Assembly (NCBI GenBank): GCA_001953115.1
Contig: LSSL01006472.1
Span: 1-16,472 of the forward strand
Origin: Smittium mucronatum
Lineage: Eukaryota; Kickxellomycota; Harpellomycetes; Harpellales; Legeriomycetaceae
Length of the DNA stretch: 16,472 bases
Reading direction: 5' to 3'
The notes beneath the pieces were generated by a model. That model worked only from the letters and a program-made list of their open reading frames with translations. It had not been told where the DNA came from and ran no database searches. Position numbers and translations under genes: made by a program. Shown piece after piece: positions 1 to 9,970 of the stretch (within the stretch, counting starts at the first letter, position 1; each line of letters starts with the position of its first letter).

Positions 1-3000
1 GGGGGGTAACCAGTAATATTATCAGTATCATCGATATAAAAAAGAATTTTTCATCTATTCCAATTTTACCCGTCAACCTAGAAGATAAAAAATCATAATT
101 GGGTTTTTTGATCCTTTTTTATATATTTTTTAAAAAAAATCCTGATTCGAGACTGAAAAATATGGTGGCGGACCCTGAAGCACAAATATCTAGGACGTTA
201 GTTATTTTAATATTAATTCAAACAGAAAAAATTGCTGGTTCCATGTATCTAAAAATATTAAATAAAAAATCGGAAAATAAAAAAAGATATTATTAAAATA
301 CAACTAGTTGCGAAAAATATGCTCTTAGAAAAAGGCAAAAGACTTTTCCGTAATTAAATGGAGCAAATTTTATTTTAATAAATATCTGTTAGGAAGTATT
401 CCAAAAAATATTTTGAGTTTTTTTATGAGGTTCATTTATTTTTGGTACATTTGCAAATAATTACATTGAAAGATTCAATAGAAAAGCTAAACAGAAGTTT
501 GAAAAATTTAAAAAAGTTAAAAATAATAGAATTTAACATTTTTTGAATAATATGTTAGAAAGATATCACATTTAGTACTCACCATTTTTCGGAAAAATAG
601 AATTCAATTAAATTTCATTGAAAATCAATAATTACTATTTTAAAAATGTAAATTTTTTTTTGAAGAGTTTGTACTCAGTGTATCTAAACACAAAATTAAC
701 CACATGGAAATAAAAAATTAATCAAAAAAAAAAACAAACCCTCTTTTTTGGTAATTTCAGTTCTTTTATTCGTTTTTTCGATAAAGCAATGGTTTTATTT
801 ACATAAAAATCATATATGCTTGGGAAGATGTTTATTAATATATTTAGACTTTTAGAAATTGAAAAATTGTATTCACTTATACTTTTTTTTTAAAAATCAA
901 AGGTATCGACGTATTAAATATGTCTTTGATTACAGAAAGAAAAAGGGAAATAATACATGGGAAGGTTAAAATAAATTCATCTTGGATAATGCATCTATTG
1001 AGTACCGAAATTTCGATACATAGTTAATTTTTGAGCAAAAAAGTTTTAATTTATTTGATTATGCCTACCCAGTTATTATGATCTAAGAATATTATCTTTT
1101 TTTTCTTTATTGATACAAATAAAAAAAAAGCTGTATAAATTTGGATGAATTTCAATAAATTTATTTATACATTGAAACTGGAGTTATGCATATCGGTAGA
1201 TAAAATAAAAAATGTAATCTATAAGATAAAAAGAAAAAAGAATAGTGCTTGTGACATGATATTAAAATTAAATGATTGGGTCTTAAAAGAGAAATACTGG
1301 GATTTTTTTTAGATTTTACCAATTTTTTTAAATTATATTTGACCTTTAAATTTTGAAATAACATATTCTATTCCTTGGAGCTCATAATATATGAATCAAT
1401 AATCAATTTTATAATTCTGCTTGTATTGAATTTCAATAATTTTTTACTCTTTAAATCAATCTAAATAAGCTTAAATTATACATAAATAAAAAAAAGGTGT
1501 AAATTCAACGATATATGTTTAAAATCGGATACCCGGTCTTATAAACCTGGAAAGATACATGAAATATTTAAAAGCAGTCAAAAAAATAAATCAATACTTT
1601 TGATAGATAAGTTTTCAAAAAAATTTCTTTTTGCATTGAAAATTTCTAAATAAGCTATATTTTTGGTGATTTTTTTTTTTTACAATTTTCAGAAATACAG
1701 GGGTATTGGGCTATAATTTTCCCTCATTTCACGTTATATAATTGATTTTTTTCATCAGAATATTCCAGGTTTTAACCTAAATAGGGAAAAATAGGATTTT
1801 TGCTTATAATTTCAGATTACTGTTCAGGGGAAGAAAAAAAAGTCATATTACGGAACATATTGTCAGATATTCGACCAATGTGTCAAATACTCCCTTAAAA
1901 GTTAGTTTTGTGCTAAAAATATCAGATTTTTATTTCTCAATTCTCAATTCTCAAAAATAAATTTGTAATAGTTGGGAATTGGTTCGAGCTATTTTTTTGA
2001 TTAAATAATGCTCCATATAGGTTTTATTGAAACTAAGGCTAATTAATAACCTTTTATTACGAATTATAAAGACCTCTACTATGAACCGATTATGATTTAA
2101 TAATTTAATAATTTTTTTTATTAATTATAGCCCCTATAAATTCATCTATTTAAAAAAAAATAGTAGTAATAAATAAAAAACTACCATCACTAAAATTAAT
2201 TAATGATACAAGTATTATATGATATGATATACATAGAGTGAAGTTTAGTAGAGGTAATGAAATCATAATTCTTTTCAGAAGTATAGTTTGATGAGTTATA
2301 TAATTAAAGGTGGAAAAATTAACTATTTTAATTTTTTTAAATATATATTTTTATTTTAGTAATTATAAGTTTTTTAAATTAATTTATTTATTAGATCCAT
2401 TACCTGATTTGATGTATTTATTCAAGGCGATAAATTCAAAAAATTCATAAAATATGCTTAAGTTTTAGTTGTTTTTAATTGAATGGGGGAGGGAATTTGA
2501 TAAAAAAAATACATCTTGTCAAATTTATTACTCAAATAATGATTTTTATATTATTAATTAATAACCATCTATATGAAGGATAATAATATGATTTTTTTGC
2601 ATTTTATATAGTTTATATGGTTATTCATAAGAGATTAAGCTAATATATCTTTTTTTATATAAATTTAATGCTCAGCTTTTGATGGAAAGAGGTATAAGAT
2701 AAATTCAATTTTTTTATAATAATCTCTTTCTACCTACGATTTTAAAATCCATTTATGCTAATTTATTAGCCACTTTAAAAATTAATTTTTTTATTAATTT
2801 TTTATATTGATTAAACTAACAGAAAAAAAGAATTAACTTTGTTTAAGACGCCATAATTTAATATCCACACTTAAATAAAACCAGAATACTATATATGGAA
2901 AAACATAAATAAAAATTATGGCTAAAATTTTTCGATATCATAAATTTTTTGTTTATAACCAGATTATAGAGATTAAATTTAATCACACAGGCGTTTTGTA

Positions 3001-3175
3001 GAAAAAAATTTTTTTTTCTGAATATTATCACTTTCTATAGTTTTATTAAGAGTATCATTTTCTTACCGGAAATCTTATTCTTTATATTTGGAATATCAAA
3101 TTTTCAATTATATTTACACTCAAAGTCTGGAGGCAGGGTATAATAATAACCACTTCTAAAACTTGGGTTATCTGA
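1..3175. other. AT-rich stretch without recognisable genes
   Basis: This stretch is dominated by A and T homopolymers and short words. All reading frames on both strands are short and compositionally simple. I read both strands for familiar protein motifs and found none, and I see no clear RNA gene. The longest open frames (about 65 codons near 99-296 plus and 1161-1364 minus) are rich in Lys, Asn, Ile, Phe and Leu, as expected of random AT-rich DNA. Very decayed mobile-element sequence could still be hidden here. Confidence 0.6.
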
Positions 3176-3283
3176 AGAGCAGCAGATTGGTTTTTTAACA
3201 TTGAGGAAATTGTGGAGACATCAGAAAAACTGCACTTACAAAAAATTACTGGAGATCTTGAAACCAGATTTTATACACTTAAA
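3176..3283 (+). pseudogene. possible retrotransposon Gag relic
   Basis: The surrounding 3115-3285 stretch is visibly less AT-rich than its neighbours. One frame here (36 residues between a TGA at 3173 and a TAA at 3284) begins RAADWFFNIEEIVETSEKL. It recalls the Gag (retrotrans_gag) pattern in which an Ala-Ala-x-Trp-Phe stretch is followed by a Glu-Thr-x-Glu-x-Leu segment and an Arg-Phe. The Trp of the usual 'TW' is a Ser here. No zinc knuckle or pol sequence follows nearby, so if real it is an isolated, mutated scrap. Chance resemblance is possible. The assignment is an inference from a short motif only. Confidence 0.25.
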
Positions 3284-3504
3284 TAAGTATATTGGGCAAA
3301 CTAATTAACAGCCAAAGTTATTTCAGAATTATTAATTGATAAAAAAAGCAAGTAATATTGTTTAATCTAAGATTTTTGGTTATTTTAAACTAGATCCCAA
3401 AAAATATGTACAAGGGGGATTATATTGGAGCTATTTAACTCTTAAGCAATCTAAAATGATAATATATAACCTTTTTAATTATTGATAAATAAATAGATAG
3501 ATAA

Positions 3505-3756
3505 TATAATTTTTTTAAAACTTTATTAAGCTCTCAGGGAGAAAGGATTCTAAAAAAACCTTTTATCACGCTAGTTAGTGAAAAAAAAATTGGCGAAAAA
3601 TTTATGGGAAATAAAGATAAAATGTCTAAAATAAACAAATTTATTGAATATTTGGGCGAAAATTTTGTTGGATTAACTCTAATGATAAAAAATCAGTTAA
3701 AAATATTAGATTTTAATTTTAATGCATCTAATTTTTGGCATATGGGCATGCTATAA
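3505..3756 (+). pseudogene. open-frame relic of unknown nature
   Basis: There is a stop-free plus frame of 83 codons from 3505 to a TAA at 3754-3756, with an in-frame ATG at 3604 that would give 50 residues. It contains Gly, Glu, Asp and Trp residues and is less monotonous than most AT-rich frames around it. I recognise no family. It lies about 220 bp downstream of the Gag-like scrap at 3176-3283 on the same strand, so both could be pieces of one decayed element. In DNA this AT-rich, an open frame of this length can also arise by chance. Confidence 0.15.
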
Positions 3757-3917
3757 TCAAATATTCTAAAATTAAGAACGAAACCCTCCAAATAACTTTA
3801 AAGGAGATAATCTCAGTTAATAAATAGAAAATGCATAGGAAAAGCATTAATTTAATTTGAAAATGAATCTTAAATGGCTATAAGCTTGTAGAAAAAAAAT
3901 ATTAACACTATCTACCA

Positions 3918-4154
3918 GTGCAATTAGTGGGTTTAATCAATTATATGAATTTTCGACAAATAAAAATAATTTCTTTAAAAAGAATTCTCCAATGTTAATT
4001 TACGAATAAGTTTGATTTCAAAATAAATAGGTTAACAGTGAAATTGATGGATTTATTTCAATAATATATATTCGACAAATAAAAAAAAAATTAATAAGAA
4101 TTCTCCAATATTAATTTATGAAATCATTTGATTTTACATTAGATAAATGGATAT
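3918..4154. repeat. two tandem copies of a ~120-bp repeat
   Basis: Copy 1 (about 3918-4037) and copy 2 (about 4038-4154) align along their length. Shared landmarks are GTGnAATT near the start, TCGACAAATAAAA (3952 and 4072), AGAATTCTCCAAT about 30 bp later, TTAATTTA, and a closing run related to AAATAAATGG. Period is about 120 bp. Copy 2 is also the left outer arm of the palindrome at 4036-6486. The right side has only one copy, so the left one appears to have been duplicated. Confidence 0.7.
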
Positions 4155-4208
4155 AAACGAAAAAAAGAGTTAATTCGACGTAAAATGAAAAAATGGGTAT
4201 ATTAGTAT
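4036..4208 (+). repeat. outer inverted-repeat arm, left
   Basis: The reverse complement of 6314-6486 aligns here. Shared landmarks include TTTATTTCAATAATAT, GACAAATAAA, CCAATATTAATTTATGAAATCA, TTGATTTTACATTAGATAA, ATATAAACGAAAAAA and GAAAAAATGG. Coordinate sums of paired landmarks are constant (about 10522), so the arms are nearly colinear with few indels. It sits outside the inner arm, separated from it by about 530 bp that has no counterpart on the right. Confidence 0.75.
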
Positions 4209-4740
4209 ATATATATTTATACCAATATAATGCTTTAATCTAAATAAACGCATTTTTATCAATATAACACGATTTTTTCAATAAAAGTGGGTTATATATA
4301 TTAAAATCAGCCAAGTTAATGATTTTGCATTTACTTGAAATATTATTTTTTCACCAAAATGGATTAAAATTATCAAAATAAATGGATTTTTTTTTGATAT
4401 ATTCATAATATTTTAAAATCAAATCAGTATTATAGTCAATACTCAAAAAAATGTTTTGGTTTTGATTTTTTTTCTCGACGTATTTTCAAGTATATTAAAG
4501 CTTAAGACAGAAAGAATAGATATTGATATCTAAAAACTTCTGGCCATTTTTTAATTCACTGTGAATGATATTGTTACTTATATTCATAATTAAATAGTCA
4601 AAAAAATAAAATTTTAATTGAATAGGTATTTACAGAATCGATATGTGAAAAAATGGTATTCCACCTTTATCAATGTTTTTAAAAAAATAAATAATATTTT
4701 ATACTAACGGAGTAAATAATAATATAAAAATAGTGTAATC
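4209..4740. other. 530-bp asymmetric segment between left outer and inner arms
   Basis: On the right side the outer and inner arms abut at about 6312; on the left this AT-rich segment separates them. It has no recognisable ORF and no terminal repeats of its own that I can see. It begins in an AT dinucleotide run (about 4203-4217). It is either an insertion into the left arm or sequence deleted from the right arm. Confidence 0.5.
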
Positions 4741-5101
4741 ATGGTTTCAGGACTATTAGTCTATTTCAATTTGACCTACTGAAAAATTGGCTTACTATTT
4801 TCACCACCTAACAATTTCACATACCGCCCAATTGGTCTACTTTTTATTTTGACTATCGGCCAATTAACCTATCTAAAATTTTTCAAATCGCTAAATTGAC
4901 CTATCCTTACATACAACTACCGCACGATTGGACTATTTAAATATTGTATTCCTATTTTATCTTATGTTTAATTTACCCTATTAATATAATTGCTTCCAAT
5001 AAGAGCCCATAAAGTAAATTTTCCTCCAAAAATCAAAAATTTAGCAAAAGGTATTAAATTTTGAGGGTTTTAATCACTAATAAACATACTTTAAATGTTA
5101 T
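4741..5101 (+). repeat. inner inverted-repeat arm, left (361 bp)
   Basis: It pairs with 5951-6311 in inverted orientation without net length difference. It starts ATGGT and ends AAATGTTAT, matching CTTCACCAT and ATAGCATTT at the other arm. The outer half carries the 32-bp array; the inner half is unique sequence including a strongly conserved stretch around 5060-5085. Confidence 0.85.
4767..4958 (+). repeat. degenerate 32-bp tandem array inside the left arm
   Basis: A motif of the form ATTGRCCTAY recurs at 4831, 4863, 4895 and 4927, exactly 32 bp apart, with weaker members in phase at about 4767 and 4799. The back half of each unit tends to ACTACCGCNCA or a variant (ends of the units before 4831, 4863 and 4927). 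A further out-of-phase ATTGGCTTAC lies at 4786. The mirrored array lies at 6116-6221 and beyond. Such arrays in transposon ends are commonly protein-binding sites, but that role is an inference here. Confidence 0.7.
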
Positions 5102-5950
5102 CCGCGTACATTAATTGCAATTAGTCTCAATTGGAATAAATCCTATGATATACAATTATTATATGTTAGCAGGATACAAAATTATAAATTATGATATCTT
5201 TTTTTACCCAAAAATTAGAATACAACCCTATATTAAATATTAGACAACACTATTTAATTTTATGGAGCCTTATTCAAAAGAGTAGACCAACAACTAACAT
5301 AATATTCAAATCTTCTATTGATTCAATGTTATATTTGTAGATGCATATTTCTACTCAAGATTTTTTTTGCATTGGAATAGCTTTAAAGTCGCGTATAATT
5401 CTATATAAAGTAAAAAAAAATCTTAGTTTTATTTTTAAGTACAACCTTCAAGCAAAGAAGATTAGAAGATTAATATTATATAAAGTTATAATTAAAATAA
5501 AATAAAATACTGCCAGAAATTTATAATAACGATTAAATTCTATTTATAATAATAGCTGTACATATTAAAGCTACTATAAATCCAAAAAATATATTACTAC
5601 GAGGTATTAAATTCATAAAATATTGAAATTTAGTATACATTATTGGGTATTAGATACTTTTTCTGATCACTTGAGCTTATAGGATTAGTTCATTTAGCAC
5701 CTGCTCAAATATTTTGGAGTAAGATGATACACTCAAGTGTTATAAAAATATACGGAAATATCTTTATCTTTTATTCCCGTGATATATTTAATCACACAGA
5801 GTTTTATAAACATCGCTTTAACTTAGCCGTAGTCTTTAAATAAATAAGGGTGGATTATAATTTTTTTTTTTCAATTATTACATAAAAAGTTTATAAATAC
5901 CATCTTTTTATACTTATAAGAACTTAATTATGCGATATTCAAGCAAACTG
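5102..5950. other. interior of the foldback element, non-coding
   Basis: This 849-bp AT-rich loop lies between the inverted arms. No frame on either strand gives a recognisable protein and no transposase motif is visible. Pairing between the two sides stops abruptly at 5101/5951. Confidence 0.55.
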
Positions 5951-6311
5951 ATAGCATTTAAAATATGTTTCTTAGTGATTAAAACCCTCAAAATTTAATA
6001 CCTTTTATTAAATTTTTGATTTTTGGAGGGTCGTTTACTTTATGGGCTCTCATTGGAAGCAATCATATTAATAGGGTAAATTAAACATAAGATAAAATAG
6101 GAATACAATATGTAAATAGTCCAATCGTGCGGTAGTTGTATGTACGGATAGGTCAATTTAGCGATTTGAAAAGTTGTAGATAGGTTAATTGGCCGATAGT
6201 CAAAATAAAAAGTAGACCAATTGGGGGGTATGTGAAATTGTTAGGTGGTAAAAATAGTAAGCCAAATTTTCAGTAGGTAAAATAAAAATAGGCCAATAAT
6301 AACTTCACCAT
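5951..6311 (-). repeat. inner inverted-repeat arm, right (361 bp)
   Basis: This is the inverted partner of 4741-5101 (about 92% by hand alignment). Its copy of the 32-bp array shows as ATAGTCCAAT, ATAGGTCAAT, ATAGGTTAAT and GTAGACCAAT at 6116, 6148, 6180 and 6212, again exactly 32 bp apart, so the spacing has been kept in both arms. Confidence 0.85.
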
Positions 6312-6313
6312 AC

Positions 6314-6486
6314 ACTAATATAGCGCCATTTTTTCAATATACTTCGAATCAACTCTTTTTTTTCGTTTATATTCTCTTATCTAATGTAAAATCAAGTGAT
6401 TTCATAAATTAATATTGGCGAATTATTTTTAATTTTTAATTTATTTGTCAAATATTCATATTATTGAAATAAACATACTTGTTTCA
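6314..6486 (-). repeat. outer inverted-repeat arm, right
   Basis: This is the inverted partner of 4036-4208 and directly abuts the inner right arm. Similarity to the left side fades beyond the GTTTCACC at about 6480-6487. It contains one copy of the unit that is tandemly duplicated on the left (3918-4154). Confidence 0.75.
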
Positions 6487-7919
6487 CCAGAAGCCTAGTA
6501 CGACTAAAATCTAAATTTTTATTATGTATTATCCACATTAATATCTAAATTACTGATTATTGGTTTTCAGTTTACAGTTCGCAATTCGGATAATTTTATA
6601 TTTAAGAATATTTAATTATTTGCATGCAACTAAAGCTTTGGATTTTATTTCACCACAATTATTATTGGAAGAAAGTATAATATTAATTTATTAAAAATTT
6701 TATTTATGCTTTCAAAAAGGCAGCAAATATTGGTTACATAATAAAACCAACTTATATTTCCTTTTCTTATATGTTTATCATTAGAAAAATGAATTCTTGG
6801 TATTAATTTTTTTAAGATTGAAATAATTTCCAACAGCATGTTGGGAAAGATCTTTAATCTTAATATCGTTAATCTTAAATATGAATGCGAAATCAAGGGG
6901 TTTTATTAAATGTTGATGTAAGTTTTTATTCCTAAAAAGGTTTCTTATTGAAAATTTCGTTTTATTTTTACGTCAATACAAATTCACGTGCGGGTAAAAA
7001 GCGATATTACAAAGATAAAAAGATTCCGTCTATAATACCAATATAAAATAATCAGCCTCTAAATTTATAAATAGTTGCAAAATAATATTTATTAACTTTA
7101 CGTTTTATAGAAGATTAAAATTTCCGGTATTTTATTCTTATAGATAAGTTTCATAAGTAAATCCCGCTTAAGATCCCCAATTTTAGTTTAATTTATAGGA
7201 AATTTATGCTTATTGTATAAATAGCACTACACTATAGTGTTATTTTTTCTAAAAAAGGATTTTATTCCTGTTTATTTTTTTTGAGAATGAAAATTTAATT
7301 TAACATATTTTAACAAAAATGCTACATTAAAATAACTAAAAATTTTGGATGTCTTTTTTCTACGTCAAAGAATTTAAATAAAAAAATCATATTTAAATCA
7401 AAAAGTTTATTACAACCTGATAATAATGCTAGCATGGATACTAACAAAAATAGTTCTCAAATAGTCCGCTGAACCAATTAGTGCAAATAGGAAGGCAAAA
7501 GAATATAGCCATTAGATATAAAAAGTACAAATTTAAGGGGAAAAATAAGAGCTTAGGGAATAAATTTTTTCCGATTTCAATAATTAGATTTCTATTTGGA
7601 TTAAACGTAAAAAAAAAAGTCATGTTTTTGGGAGGAAATCGATTATAATTATTATTTATCCTTAAGCAATTTAAGAGGATATAGAGTGTATATCAGAAGA
7701 AATAATTCGTAGAATAATTTCTATATTAGCACGTTTTGAGATTGATACTAACAGAAAAATATTAAACATGAAATCTATAAATCAATAAGAAATGAAAAAG
7801 ACAAAAAACAATAGAAATCCAATAGAAATACAAAAAAATAAATAACTGGAAAAAACCAAATATAGCTATGAATATAAATAAACAAATATATCATTACATA
7901 AAGGCATGATGTATGAAAA
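6487..7919. other. AT-rich stretch without recognisable genes
   Basis: No protein family, RNA gene or strong repeat is seen on either strand. The minus-strand frames at 6645-6896 and 7441-7623 are open but are rich in Ile, Leu, Phe, Asn and Lys and match nothing I know. The right part (from about 7650) becomes A-rich on the plus strand, like the LINE relic that follows, so the LINE 5' region may begin here. Confidence 0.5.
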
Positions 7920-8183
7920 GTGTCACAAAAAGTATATTTTTTACTAGAAAAAATTGGCGAAATAATTTACATCACCACTTTAAAAAAAGCCAATTATAAT
8001 TATTTTCAATACAATAGCATAAAAATACTATTTAAAACCAAAAATGAAAAGGGAATAATAATATTAGTTGATATCAAAGACATATATTTAAACTTAATTT
8101 TGAGATGAGATCCAAAATCCTGCAAATAATGTAGGGAGGCTGACCACTGGAAAATTAAATGCCAAAAACTCAAAAAAAAAAAA
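7920..8183 (+). pseudogene. LINE ORF1-like relic with CCHC zinc knuckle
   Basis: One plus frame runs with only two stops (TGA at 8106, TAA at 8127) and ends in a CX2CX4HX4C arrangement: Cys at 8121, Cys at 8130, His at 8145, Cys at 8160, with a Trp after the His (DHWKIKC). One of the two residues between the first Cys pair is now a stop codon. The knuckle is followed by a Lys-rich tail. In LINE ORF1 proteins such knuckles bind the element RNA. The preceding ~60 residues end shortly before the knuckle, as RRM-like or Gag-like regions do, but I do not recognise their fold. No credible start codon is visible. The plus-strand partner downstream is the endonuclease relic at 8952. Confidence 0.55.
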
Positions 8184-8951
8184 TAAACAAAAAAAAGCTT
8201 AAAATTTTTAGAGTATCAACGTCAAGGAATACTGCAAAGTTTTTTTATCAGAAATATGAACAAAAAAAGTTAATAAAATAACTGAGGATGAATCAATACC
8301 GAAATACCAAAAGTTTTATAATATTAAAATGTGAGGGTGGAAGGGGGGGGGGGTAAATATATTTGGTAACTTCAAAACTAATGTTATATCCGGAACTATA
8401 AATTGAAAGACTAAAAAATATTGGGGTAAAGAAGGAAAAAAGAAAAAATCAGCAGAAAAAATCAGCAGAAATAATAGCATAAAAAGATGAATAAAATAAA
8501 TTTTTTGTAAATAACAGAAAAAAAACCATGAATTATGTCCATCATAAAAATCTAAGCACTCAGAAACTAGGCCGATTAAAAAAGCATCCATTTATTTTGA
8601 CAGGAAATGGTTCAAAAGAAGTAACACGAAAAGAACTTCGTTAATAGAACACAAAGTTTCACTCAATAAACTTACAAAAATGAAGAAAAAATCAAAAAAT
8701 CAAAAATTTCAAACTAAATTAAGGGAAGATAAAATCAATGAGACCAAAATATTACTAGCTACATATCTCAAAAAAGAGAAGCTTAATACATATTTGATGG
8801 TATGGAGAATAATGAAAAAATACAATTGACACACAATATACTTAATTTTTGGACTTATAAAATATAATATAAAAATAAGAGCATAAAATTCTGATAAAAA
8901 AATAATGAATAAGATGAATAGCTTAGAAACATAAAAACAAAAACAAGAATT
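8184..8951 (+). other. A-rich linker between LINE ORF1 and ORF2 relics
   Basis: The plus strand is strongly A-rich and full of stops. I see no further domain. It holds an 11-G run at 8343-8353 and a short near-tandem duplication of AAAAAATCAGCAG around 8443-8468. It probably corresponds to the ORF1 C-terminus and the start of ORF2, too decayed to read. Confidence 0.4.
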
Positions 8952-9620
8952 ATGATGTTTAATTCCAAAGGAATATCAGAAAACAAATTAAGGGAAGACC
9001 ATTCAAAGATCGTAAGAACATGATGAAAATATAATTAATTTGCCTTCAAGATCTACATGTGAAATAATATTATAAATATTTCCGGCCAAAATATTGGCTG
9101 AATAAGATATTATGGAATAATTACAGGGTAAAAATGATAAATAATAGAGAATATGAGATAATGAACGAATTAAAATATTTAAAAGGAAAGAATTTAGTCA
9201 AAATCATAAAAATAACAAAAGAGATAACCCTTAAATTAGTCAATATTTATTTACCCAATACAGCCAGATAAATATGAATAATATTAGAGTTCATATATTA
9301 AATCCTTGTATCCAATTATAATAAAGCAGAAAAAAAAAATAATAGGCGACTAACATTGGTGGAGAATGGTAAAAAAAAACAGATATCCGATTACGAAAAA
9401 ACACAATAACAAATGGGAATAGGTATCAAAGTAATGGAAGACCTTTGGAGCTATAAATTAAATTATAAAAATCCAATCAAATGAAAATATGTACATATAG
9501 GAAGGCTAAAAAGGAAATTTTAAATCAAGGATTGATTATATAATACTCCAAATTAATTTGATTAGAGGAATAAAAAAAATCGAGGTTAATTCATCTAGAT
9601 TCTCTGAAGACAAAAGATAG
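8952..9620 (+). pseudogene. LINE ORF2 APE-type endonuclease relic
   Basis: The blocks of the exonuclease-endonuclease-phosphatase fold appear in order. FNSKGIS at about 8958 has the catalytic-Asn position. LICLQDLH (9035-9058) stands where CLQETH is usual, so Glu is Asp. KLVNIYLPN (9233-9259) corresponds to the LVNxYxPN block. GD at 9345-9350 corresponds tentatively to the GDFN block. EDLW at 9437-9448 matches the D-x-W block. SRIDYI (9525-9542) is followed by a closing FSEDK near 9600, where SDH is usual. In LINEs this domain nicks target DNA to prime reverse transcription. The 9035-9268 part stays in one frame with a single stop (9065); elsewhere frames shift and stops are common. The RT domain that should follow is missing. 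The gene is clearly dead. Confidence 0.7.
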
Positions 9621-9834
9621 TGGGAATTAAAAATGCTTAGTGTAAAAACTTCCATAAGAATACAAAAAATTTCAACCTCAACTTTTAAATGATAAATATC
9701 ATTAAAATAGCGAATATAATGTGCTGTCGGATTGTATCATACAATCATTTTTTACTTTATCCATTCTACTCTATTTTATTTTATGATATATATTTTATAG
9801 CATTATGATAAGCATAATTTCTAGTGAGAGTGTG

Positions 9835-9859
9835 TCCCTGTAGTCTAGCGGTTAGTACC
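9835..9859 (+). other. tRNA-like 5' half (A-box motif), orphan
   Basis: TCCCTGTAGTCTAGCGGTTA followed by GTACC closely resembles the 5' end and D-arm of eukaryotic tRNA-Glu/Asp, including the pol III A-box. No matching anticodon arm and T-arm follow at the correct distance; the next B-box-like motif is at 10029. A second TGTCGGATT, the LTR-start word, lies 4 bp downstream at 9863. It is a tRNA-derived fragment, not a functional tRNA gene. Confidence 0.5.
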
Positions 9860-9970
9860 TGGTGTCGGATTATTACCATATTATTGGTGCAATATGTTTT
9901 TCTTAGTTATAGTTTATCTTTATCATTTTTTTTTTGCTTAGTTTATTATATAATCTATAAGGAGTTATGT

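Larger units (their letters stand above)
4741..6311. mobile_element. foldback/TIR-type element without transposase (inner palindrome)
   Basis: This is a 1,571-bp unit made of two 361-bp inverted arms (4741-5101 and 5951-6311) around an 849-bp interior. Every paired landmark sums to 11052, so the arms have no net indels. A hand alignment gives about 30 mismatches (about 92% identity), nine of them in the outermost ~21 bp. Long terminal inverted repeats with internal subrepeats and no coding sequence are typical of non-autonomous foldback or MULE-like DNA transposons. I cannot assign a superfamily because no transposase is present and I see no convincing target-site duplication next to 4741/6311. 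The palindrome continues outside as the outer arms, so the true ends may be further out. Confidence 0.6.
7920..9724 (+). mobile_element. degraded, truncated LINE (non-LTR retrotransposon)
   Basis: A plus-strand CCHC knuckle of ORF1 type (8121-8162) is followed about 800 bp later by an APE-type endonuclease domain with most of its signature blocks in the right order (8952-9620). That is the layout of an APE-class LINE (ORF1, then the N-terminus of ORF2). Stops and frameshifts are frequent and the DNA is A-rich on the coding strand. The reverse transcriptase that should follow is absent, because the TGTCGG end of the gypsy element starts at 9725. The 5' boundary is uncertain and could lie several hundred bases upstream. 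I cannot assign a LINE clade. Confidence 0.65.

Noticed and set aside
99..296. Plus-strand 65-codon frame as a small gene
   Set aside because: Homopolymer-derived composition, no motif, no context; similar lengths arise by chance in this DNA.
4767..4958. 32-bp regular repeats as a CRISPR array
   Set aside because: The units are degenerate and contiguous with no unique spacers separating conserved repeats, they lie inside inverted-repeat arms, and the context is eukaryotic.
6645..6896. Minus-strand 83-codon frame as a gene
   Set aside because: Rich in Ile, Leu, Lys and Asn with no recognisable domain and no composition change at its borders.
8316..8591. Minus-strand 91-codon open frame
   Set aside because: It is antisense to the A-rich LINE relic, so Phe/Leu-rich translations are expected; the run near its end simply reads the poly-G tract.
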